From Bacteroides sp. (GTDB lineage: Bacteria > Bacteroidota > Bacteroidia > Bacteroidales > Muribaculaceae), in the NCBI GenBank assembly GCA_014801735.1, contig JAAVDO010000013.1, positions 1 through 64,000 of the forward strand: a stretch of DNA of 64,000 bases. The letters run 5' to 3'. Made by a program: the position numbers and the translations under genes. Positions 34,235 to 43,403 of the stretch are shown piece after piece. Every line of letters begins with the position of its first letter. Position 1 is the stretch's first letter. Below the pieces are notes generated by a model. The model made no database searches. It saw only the letters and a list, made by a program, of their open reading frames with translations, and was not told the origin of the DNA.

Positions 34235-34957
34235 TCAGGAGAGGGCATAGGTGACCACAGATACGACAAGGGCTATGACAGAGGTCCCGAGCCCGACCGT
34301 TGCCAGAATCAAGGTGCTCTCGATGCGGATTTCGGGAAGCGACGAGAAGTTGAATCGGAACTTGACCATGTCGCGGCGCATGCGGGTACGCACCATGCGG
34401 TTGACCAGAATGATGAACATGCGGTAGGTGGCATAGCCCGAAGCGGAGCCTATGATGGCACCTACGATCAGGTCGCCGGGATAGTGCACTCCGAGATACA
34501 TGCGCGACCAGCAGTTGATCAGAGCCCAGCCGAAGAGTGTGACAAACACGATGCCACGCATGCGGAAAAGTCGCGACATGAATGTGGCGAAGGCGAAGGT
34601 GTTGGCGGCGTGACACGACGGGAAGCCGTATCGGCCTCCGTGGTAATCGTTGACTATATGGACTAAGGCTGACAGAGGATTGTCGGTGTTGGAAGGACGC
34701 ATGCGCTCCACAACGGGACGGATGAGCGACGCGCAGGTCTGATCGGCGATGGTAACGGCTACTATCGCTCCGGCGGTGACCATCAGTCCGGCCCGCCAGC
34801 CGTAGCGGTGGATCAGCAAAGCGAGGGTCACGGCATATAGCGGCACCCAGATGAGCTTGTTTGAGATGAGCCACATGAACTGGTCGATGGCGGCGGTGTG
34901 GAATCCGTTGATGGCCAAAAATATTTGTGTGTCGAGGTCAGAGAGAAACTGTAGCAT
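34235..34957 (-). CDS. PAP2-family lipid phosphatase
   Basis: This 240-residue membrane protein has about six helices. The three catalytic motifs are present: V-E-R-M-R-P-S (a variant of KxxxxxxRP), Y-G-F-P-S-C-H-A-A-N (PSGH region, with Cys for Gly) and S-R-M-Y-L-G-V-H-Y-P-G-D (SRxxxxxHxxxD). Such enzymes dephosphorylate undecaprenyl pyrophosphate, lipid A or phosphatidylglycerol phosphate. The substrate is not fixed by sequence. It starts 25 nt after the LTA-synthase-like gene and probably works on lipid products in the same envelope pathway. Confidence 0.92.
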   Translation of the reverse strand: MLQFLSDLDTQIFLAINGFHTAAIDQFMWLISNKLIWVPLYAVTLALLIHRYGWRAGLMVTAGAIVAVTIADQTCASLIRPVVERMRPSNTDNPLSALVHIVNDYHGGRYGFPSCHAANTFAFATFMSRLFRMRGIVFVTLFGWALINCWSRMYLGVHYPGDLIVGAIIGSASGYATYRMFIILVNRMVRTRMRRDMVKFRFNFSSLPEIRIESTLILATVGLGTSVIALVVSVVTYALS

Positions 34958-34982
34958 GGCTGGATTGAGTCGAGAGATTGAT

Positions 34983-36845
34983 TTATCGGTTGTCTAAGTC
35001 GGAGTATAGGGTCTGAAGATAGGCGCGCACCTGCGAGGCGAGTTCTTCAGGGCCTGAAAGGGTCTCGCCGGTGGCTATGCTGATCACCGAGGTTGCCTGT
35101 GGAGTGACAATACCGGCAACATCGGGCTCGCTGAACCAGGCGTGGCGTGGAACGGTCGGATCGAATATGTCGTGGCTGAAAGTCATGTTGCCGGAATTTA
35201 TTCCGAGCATGGCGAGCAACGTTGCGGCAATATCGGTCTGCGAGGCTATGAGCGGAATACGTGCAGGGAGCGGTGACGATATGGCGCCGCCGGTCATGAC
35301 GAGCGGTATTCTGTGGCGGTCCGGCCCCGGCTCCGTTCCATCAGGCCACACGGCCCAGTGGTCGGGTACCATCAGCACAAGCGAGCGGGCCCACCGGGCC
35401 GAATCGGCGCGCAGCGTGTCGGTGAAGCGGCCGAGCCAATGGTCAGTGTAGGCAAACGCGTTGAGGCGCGGATCGTCGAACCCTGAATTATAGGGTACTT
35501 CGAAAGGCTCGTGAGAGCTTGAGGTCTGTATCACGGCGAAAAGCGGCGCGAGGGAGTCGGGGCGCGAGGTGAAGCGGTCGGCAGCAAAGGTGAAAAGGCG
35601 GTCGTCGTGAACACCCCATTTGCTCAGACGCTCGGACACGGGAAAGTCGACATCGGAGATTATCGTGCCGAAGCCTGCCGACACCAGAAATGCCTTCATA
35701 TTGGTGAAGTTGGCATCGCCGCCATAGTAGTACTCCAGCTCATAGCCGTTGTCGCGGAGAGTGCGGGGCAGCGAGGGAAGATGGTCGGTCTTGTCGGCAT
35801 ACTTCATGATCGACGTTGTGGGCTGGGCCGGATAACCGCTCAGAATGGCCGGAAGCGAGCGGTCGGTGCGGAAGCTCGAGGCATAGAAATCGGTGAAGAG
35901 TATGCCGGTACCGGCTATCGAGTCGAGCGAGGTTGCCACGCTGTCGCCTCCGAGCGAGGGCATCAGGTAGCTCGAGAAGCTTTCGAGGATGATGAGGTAG
36001 ATATCGGGACGCTGTGTGGCGAGCTGCGGGCGCATGGCGGTCGCAGTGGTGTCGGTCATGGCAGCATCGGGCGTGAGCAGCGACAGGTAGCGACCGGTCG
36101 CCCCGTTTTCATCGAAGAAACGGAACTGATCGGAGAAACGGCTCTGATGGGTAGCCGAATACATGAATGAGAAGAGTGGATTGACTGCGGCGTGGTTGAG
36201 CTCGGCATGATGGCTGAAATAGGCCGAGCTGAGGTTCATGGTGCTGACGGTCAGTCCGCCACGGATTGCTATAACCATAGCGGCGATAGCGATGACCATC
36301 AGGGTGGTTGCGGCGCCGCGCCGCCTGCAGATAGTGGCGTCAGCCGATCTGGGTCGCCACATACGCCAGAGCAGCGAGAAAATCCCCCAAGCAAGGAGTC
36401 CCACAGCTACTAAACCGGCCAGAGGCATCCACCAGTCGACCGAGGCCATGGCCGCCGAGGGAGAAGTTGAGAGATAGAACAGAGCGGTAGTGTCGAGCTT
36501 GAAGTGCCAGTAGCCGTAAAGAGCCACGTCGGCGATCAGTGCAGCCGAGATTATGATGGAAATTATTACGGTATAGACGCGCAGAATAAGGGCGAATTTC
36601 TGCCATCTCACCCATATCCCGACAAGAAACAGCAGTGCGGGCAGCCCACAGAGATAGGCCGACATAGAGCAATCCATTGCCAGACCGTGGGCTATCACAG
36701 CCGGGAGCGCATCAATGCCGCCGAGAGGACCGTAGACCGCCGGATAGCAGGCCACAAAAAGGCATTTGGCCACGATAAACACCAGGACCAGGGCTAAAAA
36801 TCCGCGCACAAGACGCAACAAGCTATTGAAATTGTCGGTAAACAT
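34983..36845 (-). CDS. LTA-synthase-like sulfatase-fold membrane protein
   Basis: This 620-residue protein has five N-terminal membrane helices (within about residues 1-215) and a large extracytoplasmic alkaline-phosphatase/sulfatase-type domain (PF00884). The domain has I-L-E-S-F-S-S-Y (metal-binding Glu), S-S-F-R-T-D-R-S-L-P-A-I-L-S-G-Y around the nucleophile Thr, W-G-V-H-D-D-R-L-F and Q-T-S-S-S-H-E-P-F. This is the LtaS layout. In Gram-negative Bacteroidales it does not make lipoteichoic acid; homologues add phosphoglycerol or phosphoethanolamine-type groups to glycans or lipids. The acceptor is unknown. It leads a two-gene unit with the PAP2 gene. Confidence 0.9.
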   Translation of the reverse strand: MFTDNFNSLLRLVRGFLALVLVFIVAKCLFVACYPAVYGPLGGIDALPAVIAHGLAMDCSMSAYLCGLPALLFLVGIWVRWQKFALILRVYTVIISIIISAALIADVALYGYWHFKLDTTALFYLSTSPSAAMASVDWWMPLAGLVAVGLLAWGIFSLLWRMWRPRSADATICRRRGAATTLMVIAIAAMVIAIRGGLTVSTMNLSSAYFSHHAELNHAAVNPLFSFMYSATHQSRFSDQFRFFDENGATGRYLSLLTPDAAMTDTTATAMRPQLATQRPDIYLIILESFSSYLMPSLGGDSVATSLDSIAGTGILFTDFYASSFRTDRSLPAILSGYPAQPTTSIMKYADKTDHLPSLPRTLRDNGYELEYYYGGDANFTNMKAFLVSAGFGTIISDVDFPVSERLSKWGVHDDRLFTFAADRFTSRPDSLAPLFAVIQTSSSHEPFEVPYNSGFDDPRLNAFAYTDHWLGRFTDTLRADSARWARSLVLMVPDHWAVWPDGTEPGPDRHRIPLVMTGGAISSPLPARIPLIASQTDIAATLLAMLGINSGNMTFSHDIFDPTVPRHAWFSEPDVAGIVTPQATSVISIATGETLSGPEELASQVRAYLQTLYSDLDNR

Positions 36846-36858
36846 AACAGTTCAGATA

Positions 36859-36866
36859 CAAAGTTA
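36859..36866 (-). promoter_or_regulatory. Promoter -7 box of the LtaS-like/PAP2 operon
   Basis: On the minus strand this reads TAACTTTG, about 14 nt before the start codon. No clear -33 was found. Confidence 0.5.
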
Positions 36867-37230
36867 CGCAAATTGCCAGATTTTTCGCTAAATCAACCAA
36901 TCATTAACATTTTTCCTAATATTTTCTCATCTCTCACTGCCAAAAATTTAACAGAAAGGAAATTTGCTAAACAAATATCAACCATTCCTGAAAAAACTAT
37001 TGTTGCAATCGGTGGGAAAAATATAACTTATGGGCGATTTAACCGTCCTGCGTCGCTCACGATAATTAATACATCACTTAGAGATGATAATCAAATATGC
37101 ACCAAGTTGCAGGGTATAAAGCTATGAGTGTAATCTCTGGTAGAATGTGAGCACTTTCGGGCGCCCGGAGGCTAAGCTCCATATTAACAAGAGTGGAATT
37201 TAAGAAATTTTAGAAAGAATGTTTAAAAAT
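36867..37230. other. AT-rich intergenic region upstream of susC
   Basis: About 360 nt with no convincing gene. It is markedly A/T-rich up to 37140. Then comes a short GC-rich patch at 37155-37180 with the palindrome CGGGCGCCCG and an imperfect GGAG-CTCC hairpin, which may be a regulator site for the susC promoter. Confidence 0.4.
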
Positions 37231-37261
37231 TTTGAAAAAAGGAATTAAGGTTGTATCTTTG
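37231..37261 (+). promoter_or_regulatory. Promoter of susC/susD
   Basis: TTTG (37231-37234), exactly 19 nt, then TATCTTTG (37254-37261): a complete consensus. The predicted start is near 37265, giving a leader of about 110 nt. Confidence 0.85.
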
Positions 37262-37262
37262 T

Positions 37263-37290
37263 AAGCCGTCGGACTGATAATCCGGCTTTT
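37263..37290 (+). promoter_or_regulatory. Hairpin at the extreme 5' end of the susCD mRNA
   Basis: AAGCCG (37263-37268) pairs with CGGCTT (37283-37288) and is followed by a T-run to 37292. It starts at or next to the predicted +1, so it could protect the 5' end or act as an early attenuator. Confidence 0.5.
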
Positions 37291-37374
37291 TTCCCTAAGG
37301 GGCGAGGCCCTCCGATGGCGAATCTACCAATCATTACCGAATTAATCTATCAATCTATCTAACCATAATCTACC

Positions 37375-40300
37375 ATGAAAAGAACGTATATTTCAGTCGC
37401 AACGGCGGCTGCCGTTCTGGCCGCCTCGGGTGTGGTTGCTGCGCAACCAACCGAGGTGAGGGGTAGTTACGCAAGCGTAGCGCCCCAAGCCCAGCAGGCA
37501 ATTATGTGCACCGGCACGATCGTCGACAATGACGGCGAACCAATGCTCGGCGCTACCGTGAGAGTGGAGGGCACCTCGCTTGCCACATCGACTGACCTTG
37601 ACGGTAAATTCAGCCTTGCAGGGGTGAAGAAAGGAGCGACTCTAATTGTCACCTATATAGGTTATAATCCTATGAATGTGGTGTGGAACGGGAAACCGCT
37701 CCAGATCGTGATGGCCGACCAGACAAACGCTCTGGATGAGGTCGTAGTAGTGGGCTACGGTGTTCAGAAGAAGGTGAACCTGACGGGCGCCGTGTCGCAG
37801 GTGAAGGGCGAGGAGCTCGCGAAGCGACCTGTAGGCGACGCCGCCCAGATGCTTCAGGGCATGATACCGGGCCTGACGGTGACGAACGGAAATTCGGGCC
37901 GTCCCGGCGGCAGCGCGACGCTGCAGCTTCGCGGTCAGGGCAACCTGTCGGGCACAGGCACACCTTACGTGCTGGTTGACGGTGTGGAGATGGATCTCTC
38001 TGAGGTCAATCCCACGGATATCGAGAGCATCTCGGTGCTGAAGGATGCCGGCGCCAGCGCTATCTACGGTGCGCGTGCGGCCTACGGCGTAGTGCTGGTG
38101 ACCACGAAGCGCGGCCAGGAGGGCAAGATGCGCGTGAGCTATCAGGGTACGGTAGGCTGGAACGCCCCCACCCGTCTGCCCGACATGCTCGACGGCTATG
38201 AGTTTGCGAAGATGTGGAACCATGCTGTAGGCAACGCGGGAGTGTCGCGTTTCTACTCTGACGAGAAGCTGGAGCTGCTGCGCCAGTTCCGCGACAATCC
38301 TTCGAGTGTGGATCCGTGGCAGGAGCTCTCGCCCAATGCCAACATGAACCCTGCTTTCGAGAACTCGGAATCGGGTATAGGCAACACGGACTATTTCGAT
38401 CTGCACTATAAGGACTGGGCATTCAAACAGAACCACAACATAAGCGCCAGCGGCGGCGGCAAGCGTGCACAGTATTACGTGTCGCTGGGTTACTATGGCG
38501 AAGACGGCATTCTGCGTTATGCCGATATGGGCTACAAGCGCTATAACTTCGCCTCGACGATCTCGTCGCAGATCACCGACTGGCTCCGCATACATGCCAA
38601 CACGAAGTTCATGCACTCGGACACGGACACACCTTTCGGTGACGGCGGTCTGAGCGAGGGCTTCTATCACTCGCTGGCACGTTTCCGCCCGACGGTTCAC
38701 TATCTGGATCCAAACGGACACTTCACGGAGCTGACGATGATACCCTATCTGCAGAGCGGGACATATACGAACACGAAGCTCGACAGAATGAATGTGACAT
38801 TCGGAGTAGAGGTCGAGCCGGTCAAGAACTGGAAGGTTTTCGGCGACTATACTTACCGGTATCTCGGCCGTCAGTATGAGGCACTCAACGTGGCCCCCGA
38901 TATCTATGCGGCAGACGGCGTGACAACCTCGAAGGGCGTAAGATCGGAGCTGGGCATACAGAGCGACGGCAAATATACCCGCTATAACGCCAACACCCGC
39001 TATCAGAACTTCAGCGCCTATACCAACTATACAATCACCATAGACGACGTGAACAACTTCACGGTGATGGCCGGCTATCAGTCGGAAGAGAGCCGCTACA
39101 GCTATCTGTCGAACTACGTGACGGGTCTGTATTCGACCACCAATCCGGGTCTGAATCTGGGCACAAGCGACATAACCGCCGTGGATACCCGCAACAGCTG
39201 GAGCACCCGCGGCTTCTACGGCCGTATCAATTACGACTATGACGGCAGGTATCTGCTTGAGGTTGACATGCGCTACGACGGCACATCGCGCTTCTCGAAA
39301 GACAACCGCTGGGGCTTCTTCCCCTCGGTATCGGCAGGCTGGAACATCGCCCGCGAGAAATTCATGGAGTCGATCCAACCGACACTGAATCTGCTGAAAC
39401 TGCGTCTGTCGTACGGTAAGCTCGGTAACCAGGCCGGTGCCGGACTCTATACCTTCGCATCGACAATGGGCGTGACCGCCAAGGGCAACTATATCTTCTC
39501 GGACGGGCGCCACGGCTATATCAACGCGCCGGGCGTGATCGACCCGACCGTGACATGGGAAAAGGTTGAGAGCAAGAACCTGGGTCTGGACTTCGCACTG
39601 CTCAACAACGCTATCACAGGTACATTCGAGATTTTCCAGCGCGACACGAAGGATATGCTCGGCCCGGGCTATGACTTCCCGGACTTCTTCGGCGCATCGG
39701 CACCCCAGGCCAACAACGCCAACATGCGCAACCGCGGCTGGGAGCTGACCCTGAACTGGAACGGACGCATAGGCCGTGACATCAACTACAGCATAGGCGG
39801 TCAGATAGCCGACGCAACAGCCAAGGTCACCAAATATGAGAATCCGACTTTCACCAATCCGGCCGGCAACTGGTATGAGGGCCGCATGGTAGGCGAGATC
39901 TGGGGTCTGAAATCGTCGGGCCTTATCCAGACCCAGGCTCAGGCCGACGAGTATAACAAGCTCGACCTGAAATACCTGAACGGCGGCGTATGGACCCCGG
40001 GCGACGTGATGTATGAGGACCTGAACGGCGACGGCAAGATCGACAGGGGCAGCAACGTGCTTGGTGATACCGGCGACTATACCATCATCGGTAACACTAC
40101 TCCGCGCTATCAGTATACCATCAACGGCTCGATCGGCTGGAAAGGACTGAACCTGAGCGTGATGATGCAGGGCGTAGGCAAGCGCGACTGGAATCCGGGC
40201 ACACAGCCATACTTCTGGGGCTGGGGCTCGTATGCACAGGCAACCTTCTTCAAGGAGCATCTGGACTACTGGACCGAGGATAATCCCGGCGCTTACTATC

Positions 40301-40626
40301 CGAAACCCTATCTGCACACCGCAGGCGGCATAGGTGTATATCAGAACCGCAATATGCAGACCAGCTCGAGATATATCCAGAACGCAGCTTATATCCGTCT
40401 GAAAAACATCACCCTGAGCTATGATCTTCCGAAGCAGGTGCTTGGTCAGATCGGACTGCAGAAGATACAGGTGTTCTTCACCGGCGAAAACCTCTGGACC
40501 TCAACCAAACTTGCCAAGATGTATGATCCGGAAGGCGTGTTCACCGGAGCATCGTATGGCGGCGAAGCCGGCAAGAACTACCCGATGAACAAGGTAGTGT
40601 CGTTCGGTCTCAACATAACTCTCTAA
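37375..40626 (+). CDS. SusC/RagA-family TonB-linked outer-membrane transporter
   Basis: This 1083-residue protein has a signal peptide (cut near residue 23, V-V-A-A-Q). A carboxypeptidase-D-like regulatory domain follows (about 45-118, G-T-I-V-D-N-D-G-E-P-M-L-G-A-T-V). The SusC linker L-D-E-V-V-V-V-G-Y-G-V-Q-K-K comes next, then a plug domain (R-G-A-A-Y-G-V-V-L-V-T-T-K-R) and the large barrel ending F-G-L-N-I-T-L. SusC proteins import glycans or peptides with a SusD lid lipoprotein, which is encoded 19 nt downstream. No glycoside hydrolase, sulfatase or sensor is adjacent, so the ligand cannot be inferred. Promoter and leader are well defined. Confidence 0.97.
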   Translation: MKRTYISVATAAAVLAASGVVAAQPTEVRGSYASVAPQAQQAIMCTGTIVDNDGEPMLGATVRVEGTSLATSTDLDGKFSLAGVKKGATLIVTYIGYNPMNVVWNGKPLQIVMADQTNALDEVVVVGYGVQKKVNLTGAVSQVKGEELAKRPVGDAAQMLQGMIPGLTVTNGNSGRPGGSATLQLRGQGNLSGTGTPYVLVDGVEMDLSEVNPTDIESISVLKDAGASAIYGARAAYGVVLVTTKRGQEGKMRVSYQGTVGWNAPTRLPDMLDGYEFAKMWNHAVGNAGVSRFYSDEKLELLRQFRDNPSSVDPWQELSPNANMNPAFENSESGIGNTDYFDLHYKDWAFKQNHNISASGGGKRAQYYVSLGYYGEDGILRYADMGYKRYNFASTISSQITDWLRIHANTKFMHSDTDTPFGDGGLSEGFYHSLARFRPTVHYLDPNGHFTELTMIPYLQSGTYTNTKLDRMNVTFGVEVEPVKNWKVFGDYTYRYLGRQYEALNVAPDIYAADGVTTSKGVRSELGIQSDGKYTRYNANTRYQNFSAYTNYTITIDDVNNFTVMAGYQSEESRYSYLSNYVTGLYSTTNPGLNLGTSDITAVDTRNSWSTRGFYGRINYDYDGRYLLEVDMRYDGTSRFSKDNRWGFFPSVSAGWNIAREKFMESIQPTLNLLKLRLSYGKLGNQAGAGLYTFASTMGVTAKGNYIFSDGRHGYINAPGVIDPTVTWEKVESKNLGLDFALLNNAITGTFEIFQRDTKDMLGPGYDFPDFFGASAPQANNANMRNRGWELTLNWNGRIGRDINYSIGGQIADATAKVTKYENPTFTNPAGNWYEGRMVGEIWGLKSSGLIQTQAQADEYNKLDLKYLNGGVWTPGDVMYEDLNGDGKIDRGSNVLGDTGDYTIIGNTTPRYQYTINGSIGWKGLNLSVMMQGVGKRDWNPGTQPYFWGWGSYAQATFFKEHLDYWTEDNPGAYYPKPYLHTAGGIGVYQNRNMQTSSRYIQNAAYIRLKNITLSYDLPKQVLGQIGLQKIQVFFTGENLWTSTKLAKMYDPEGVFTGASYGGEAGKNYPMNKVVSFGLNITL

Positions 40627-40645
40627 TCTTAACATCCCTGAAACA

Positions 40646-42451
40646 ATGAATAAATATATCATAGCAGCGGCGATCGGCCTGGGGCTCACGATGACCTCGT
40701 GCTACGACCTTGACCGCGATCCGGAGGGCGTGCTGTCCTCTTCAAATCCTTTCACCACCACGGGTGAGATGAGCAGTTATCTCGACCAGTTTTACCAGAC
40801 CGCCGTGCGTACACAGGATCTGCAGGCCGGCGGCGGCTCGGGTATAGCCGGTGGTGACTGCAACAGCGACAACATGGCCTCGCCTTCGGTGAACCAGCGA
40901 ATAGCCGGCCGCTCATCGGTGTCGGGAGCGAGTTCGCTGAGCGCGTATACCTACATACGCCGCATCAACTTTTTCCTGAACAACCTGGACAACTGTGACC
41001 AGCAGACCACAGCCGCCTATCAGCAGGCAGTGGGCGAGGGTTATTATTTCCGAGCCTGGTACTACTACAGCCTGTTGCTGAATTACGGTCCGGTAGCGTG
41101 GGTAGAGACACCGCTCGATCCGGATATGGAGCAGATGAAGCTTCCGAGAGAGAACCGCACCGTGATAGCCGATCACATACTGGCGGATCTCGATATGGCG
41201 ATCCAGAACCTGAACGAGCGTTCGAACAGTTCGACGATGAGAGTGCACCGCGACGTTGCCCGCGCACTGAAGAGCGAAGTAGCACTGTTTGAAGGCACAT
41301 GGGAGAAATATCACAAGGCAAAGAACGATCCATTCTTTGATCCGACCGTGACCGACGCCAAGATCACCGACTATCTGAATCAGGCCGCAGCCGCCGCCAA
41401 GCAGGTGATGGACCGGAATGTGTGGAAGATCTATTCGACCGGCAATCCCACCAACGACTACCGTGTCATCTTCCAGACGACTGATCTGGGCAGCAATCCC
41501 GAGATACTGTGGTATAAGAAGTATGACGGTGACGAGATAGGCAACAACGTAGACCGCTATCTGAATCAGGGCGGCGGCAGCCTGGGCGTGACCGCCTCGC
41601 TGGTAGACGACTATCTGACGATAGACGGCCGTCCGTTTGTAGGAGAAGAGAAGCTCCAGGCAAAGAAGGTGTGGGGCAACGAGCTGCTTCCGACCGTTCG
41701 CGACCCGCGTCTGTCCCAGACCGTAGCGACCCCCGGCCAGATAATGCGTCCGGATATGGATCCTTACACCATACCGCCGCTGATCGGTACGTCGGCGTAT
41801 AACAACAATATCAGCGGTTATTCGCTGCTGAAGCATGTGCAGATCGACTATACAGGCAGCCTTGACGCCGAGTATAAGGGCGCTACACCGGCAATCCAGT
41901 TCCGCTATGCTGACGTGCTCCTGAACTATGCCGAAGCACTTGCCGAGCTCAACGGATCGGCCAACGCCAACGCCATCAAGGAGGCGCTGCATCCGCTGCG
42001 TGCCCGTGTCGGTATGCCCGACGTGGATTTCGACCGCGAGTTCAACAATGATCCGGAATATCCCTTCAGAGGTCTCAACAAGTATATTCAGGCCGTTCGC
42101 CGCGAACGCCGCATAGAAAAAGCGTGCGAGGGCCGTCGCTTCGAAGACATACTGCGCTGGGCCGCCGCCGAGGAGATATTCGTAGGCAAATGGCACAGAG
42201 GCGCCCTCTTCACCGGCAGCTCGCTTGAAACAGAGCCTGCTTACGCCACACTCAAATATGATCAGCCGAGCAACAACACGATATTCCTGACAGGAAATCC
42301 GGGCGATGCCCTGCGCTATATCATCCCGACCAATCCAGCAGGCTATGAGAGCGGCTGGCAGTTTAATCCGAACCGCGACTATCTGCTGCCGCTGCAGGAA
42401 CGCATGATCTCGCTGACCGAGGGTCTGTGGGCGCAGAATCCGGGTTGGTAA
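40646..42451 (+). CDS. RagB/SusD-family nutrient-binding lipoprotein
   Basis: This 601-residue lipoprotein has a lipobox L-T-M-T-S-C followed by Y-D-L-D-R-D-P. The SusD N-terminal TPR-like region has the pattern Y-F-R-A-W-Y-Y-Y-S-L-L-L-N-Y-G-P-V-A-W-V-E-T-P-L. The C-terminal half has the family block R-Y-A-D-V-L-L-N-Y-A-E-A-L-A-E-L-N and R-R-E-R-R-I-E-K-A-C-E-G-R-R-F-E-D-I-L-R-W. It forms the surface lid of the SusC transporter and binds the substrate. It ends in a strong terminator, so susC-susD is a bicistronic unit. Confidence 0.97.
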   Translation: MNKYIIAAAIGLGLTMTSCYDLDRDPEGVLSSSNPFTTTGEMSSYLDQFYQTAVRTQDLQAGGGSGIAGGDCNSDNMASPSVNQRIAGRSSVSGASSLSAYTYIRRINFFLNNLDNCDQQTTAAYQQAVGEGYYFRAWYYYSLLLNYGPVAWVETPLDPDMEQMKLPRENRTVIADHILADLDMAIQNLNERSNSSTMRVHRDVARALKSEVALFEGTWEKYHKAKNDPFFDPTVTDAKITDYLNQAAAAAKQVMDRNVWKIYSTGNPTNDYRVIFQTTDLGSNPEILWYKKYDGDEIGNNVDRYLNQGGGSLGVTASLVDDYLTIDGRPFVGEEKLQAKKVWGNELLPTVRDPRLSQTVATPGQIMRPDMDPYTIPPLIGTSAYNNNISGYSLLKHVQIDYTGSLDAEYKGATPAIQFRYADVLLNYAEALAELNGSANANAIKEALHPLRARVGMPDVDFDREFNNDPEYPFRGLNKYIQAVRRERRIEKACEGRRFEDILRWAAAEEIFVGKWHRGALFTGSSLETEPAYATLKYDQPSNNTIFLTGNPGDALRYIIPTNPAGYESGWQFNPNRDYLLPLQERMISLTEGLWAQNPGW

Positions 42452-42502
42452 TAAGAGATCTCAGGAGCAATCAGACAGAACTATAGAAACTTACGACGCT
42501 GA

Positions 42503-42538
42503 AGAGGCGGATGCACATGGCATCCGCCTCTTTCAATT
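42503..42538 (+). terminator. Terminator of susC/susD
   Basis: A perfect 12-bp stem (42503-42514 with 42520-42531) has a 5-nt loop and is followed by TTCAATTT. Confidence 0.85.
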
Positions 42539-42557
42539 TCGGGAGGGTGAGTGTTAC

Positions 42558-42605
42558 GTTAGGGGCAGGTTCGCAGGGGGGAGGGGAAACGGTGTGGTAA
42601 TTTTG
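42558..42605 (+). promoter_or_regulatory. 19-bp G-rich element plus TAATTTTG promoter (copy 3 of 4)
   Basis: GTTAGGGGCAGGTTCGCAG (one mismatch to the other copies) lies at 42558-42576, then 21 nt, then TAATTTTG at 42598-42605. No annotated gene follows on the plus strand before the convergent sanA-like gene. Only a 15- to 19-codon ORF follows. Confidence 0.6.
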
Positions 42606-42626
42606 CACTGCAGTGTGAGAGCGGGC

Positions 42627-42674
42627 ATGCTGCAGGCGATCTTTGACATGATGGAGAAATCGGGTTCACTGTAG
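42627..42674 (+). CDS. Possible 15-residue micro-ORF behind copy 3 promoter
   Basis: ATG at 42627 opens MLQAIFDMMEKSGSL followed by TAG. An in-frame GTG at 42615 would add four residues. It is the only frame behind the promoter box before the opposing gene end at 42708. Too short for any family call; the transcript may be non-coding. Confidence 0.2.
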   Translation: MLQAIFDMMEKSGSL

Positions 42675-42707
42675 ATTTGGCGGTGGACCGGCGTTGAAGG
42701 GTGGTGG

Positions 42708-43343
42708 TTACTGAGGGGCGATGTCGGGCTGACAGCCGGTTGCGATGTCGAGAAACATCTTGACGCGGGCCAGAAATTCGCGCAAGATGTTTTTGACGCG
42801 GTTTCTCAGAATGGGAGAATGAGGGGCGTTGTAGCCGACGGTATGGATGCCGTAGCGATCGGCGAGCCATATAGCGCGCTCATTGTGATATTTCTGTGAG
42901 ATCAGGGTTATGCTGTCGACGCCATAGACCTGAGCGACCTTGGCTATGGAATTGAGGGTGCGAGTGCCTTCGTAGTCGAGGATAATTTTTTTTGCTGGAA
43001 CACCGCGGGCAACAAGAGAATCGCGAATAGCAGCCGGCTCGTCGCAACCGTAGCGGTGAGAGCGGGTGTAGTCGCCTCCGCTGGAGATGATGCAGTCGAT
43101 CTTTCCGGCTTTATAGAGACTGTCGGCGGCGATGATGCGGTTGTCAAAATAGAAATTGTGAGCACCCCGGGGAGTGACGGGAGATGTTGCCAACAGCAGA
43201 GCCACACGGTTGCGTGGAATATCGGTAACGCTATAGAAGGTGCGTCCGGAGGCGTTTGCGACAACAAGGAGGTAGCAGGTCAGAATGAGGACAACGGTGA
43301 AGCCAGCGAGACAGGTGAGGATGACAAGAAATTTTCTTTTCAT
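42708..43343 (-). CDS. SanA/ElyC/YdcF-family envelope protein (DUF218)
   Basis: This 211-residue protein has one N-terminal membrane helix (about 5-28) and an extracytoplasmic DUF218 domain. It shows V-A-L-L-L-A-T-S-P early, I-I-S-S-G-G-D in the middle, then the sequence E-P-A-A-I-R-D-S-L-V-A-R-G-V-P and T-L-I-S-Q-K-Y-H-N-E-R-A-I-W-L-A. SanA in E. coli affects vancomycin exclusion at high temperature, and the family acts on envelope barrier function. The enzymatic reaction is not known. Monocistronic, with a TAATTTTG box upstream. Confidence 0.92.
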   Translation of the reverse strand: MKRKFLVILTCLAGFTVVLILTCYLLVVANASGRTFYSVTDIPRNRVALLLATSPVTPRGAHNFYFDNRIIAADSLYKAGKIDCIISSGGDYTRSHRYGCDEPAAIRDSLVARGVPAKKIILDYEGTRTLNSIAKVAQVYGVDSITLISQKYHNERAIWLADRYGIHTVGYNAPHSPILRNRVKNILREFLARVKMFLDIATGCQPDIAPQ

Positions 43344-43395
43344 GTTTCTATTGAAGATTGTTATGCGGGTAATGAGCGGAAATCGTATCGCGGTG

Positions 43396-43403
43396 CAAAA
43401 TTA
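43396..43403 (-). promoter_or_regulatory. Promoter -7 box of the SanA-like gene
   Basis: On the minus strand this reads TAATTTTG, about 53 nt before the start codon. Confidence 0.5.

Noticed and set aside
37642..40317. Open frame of 891 codons antisense to susC
   Set aside because: Composition is unnatural and it fully overlaps a clear SusC gene; shadow of codon bias.
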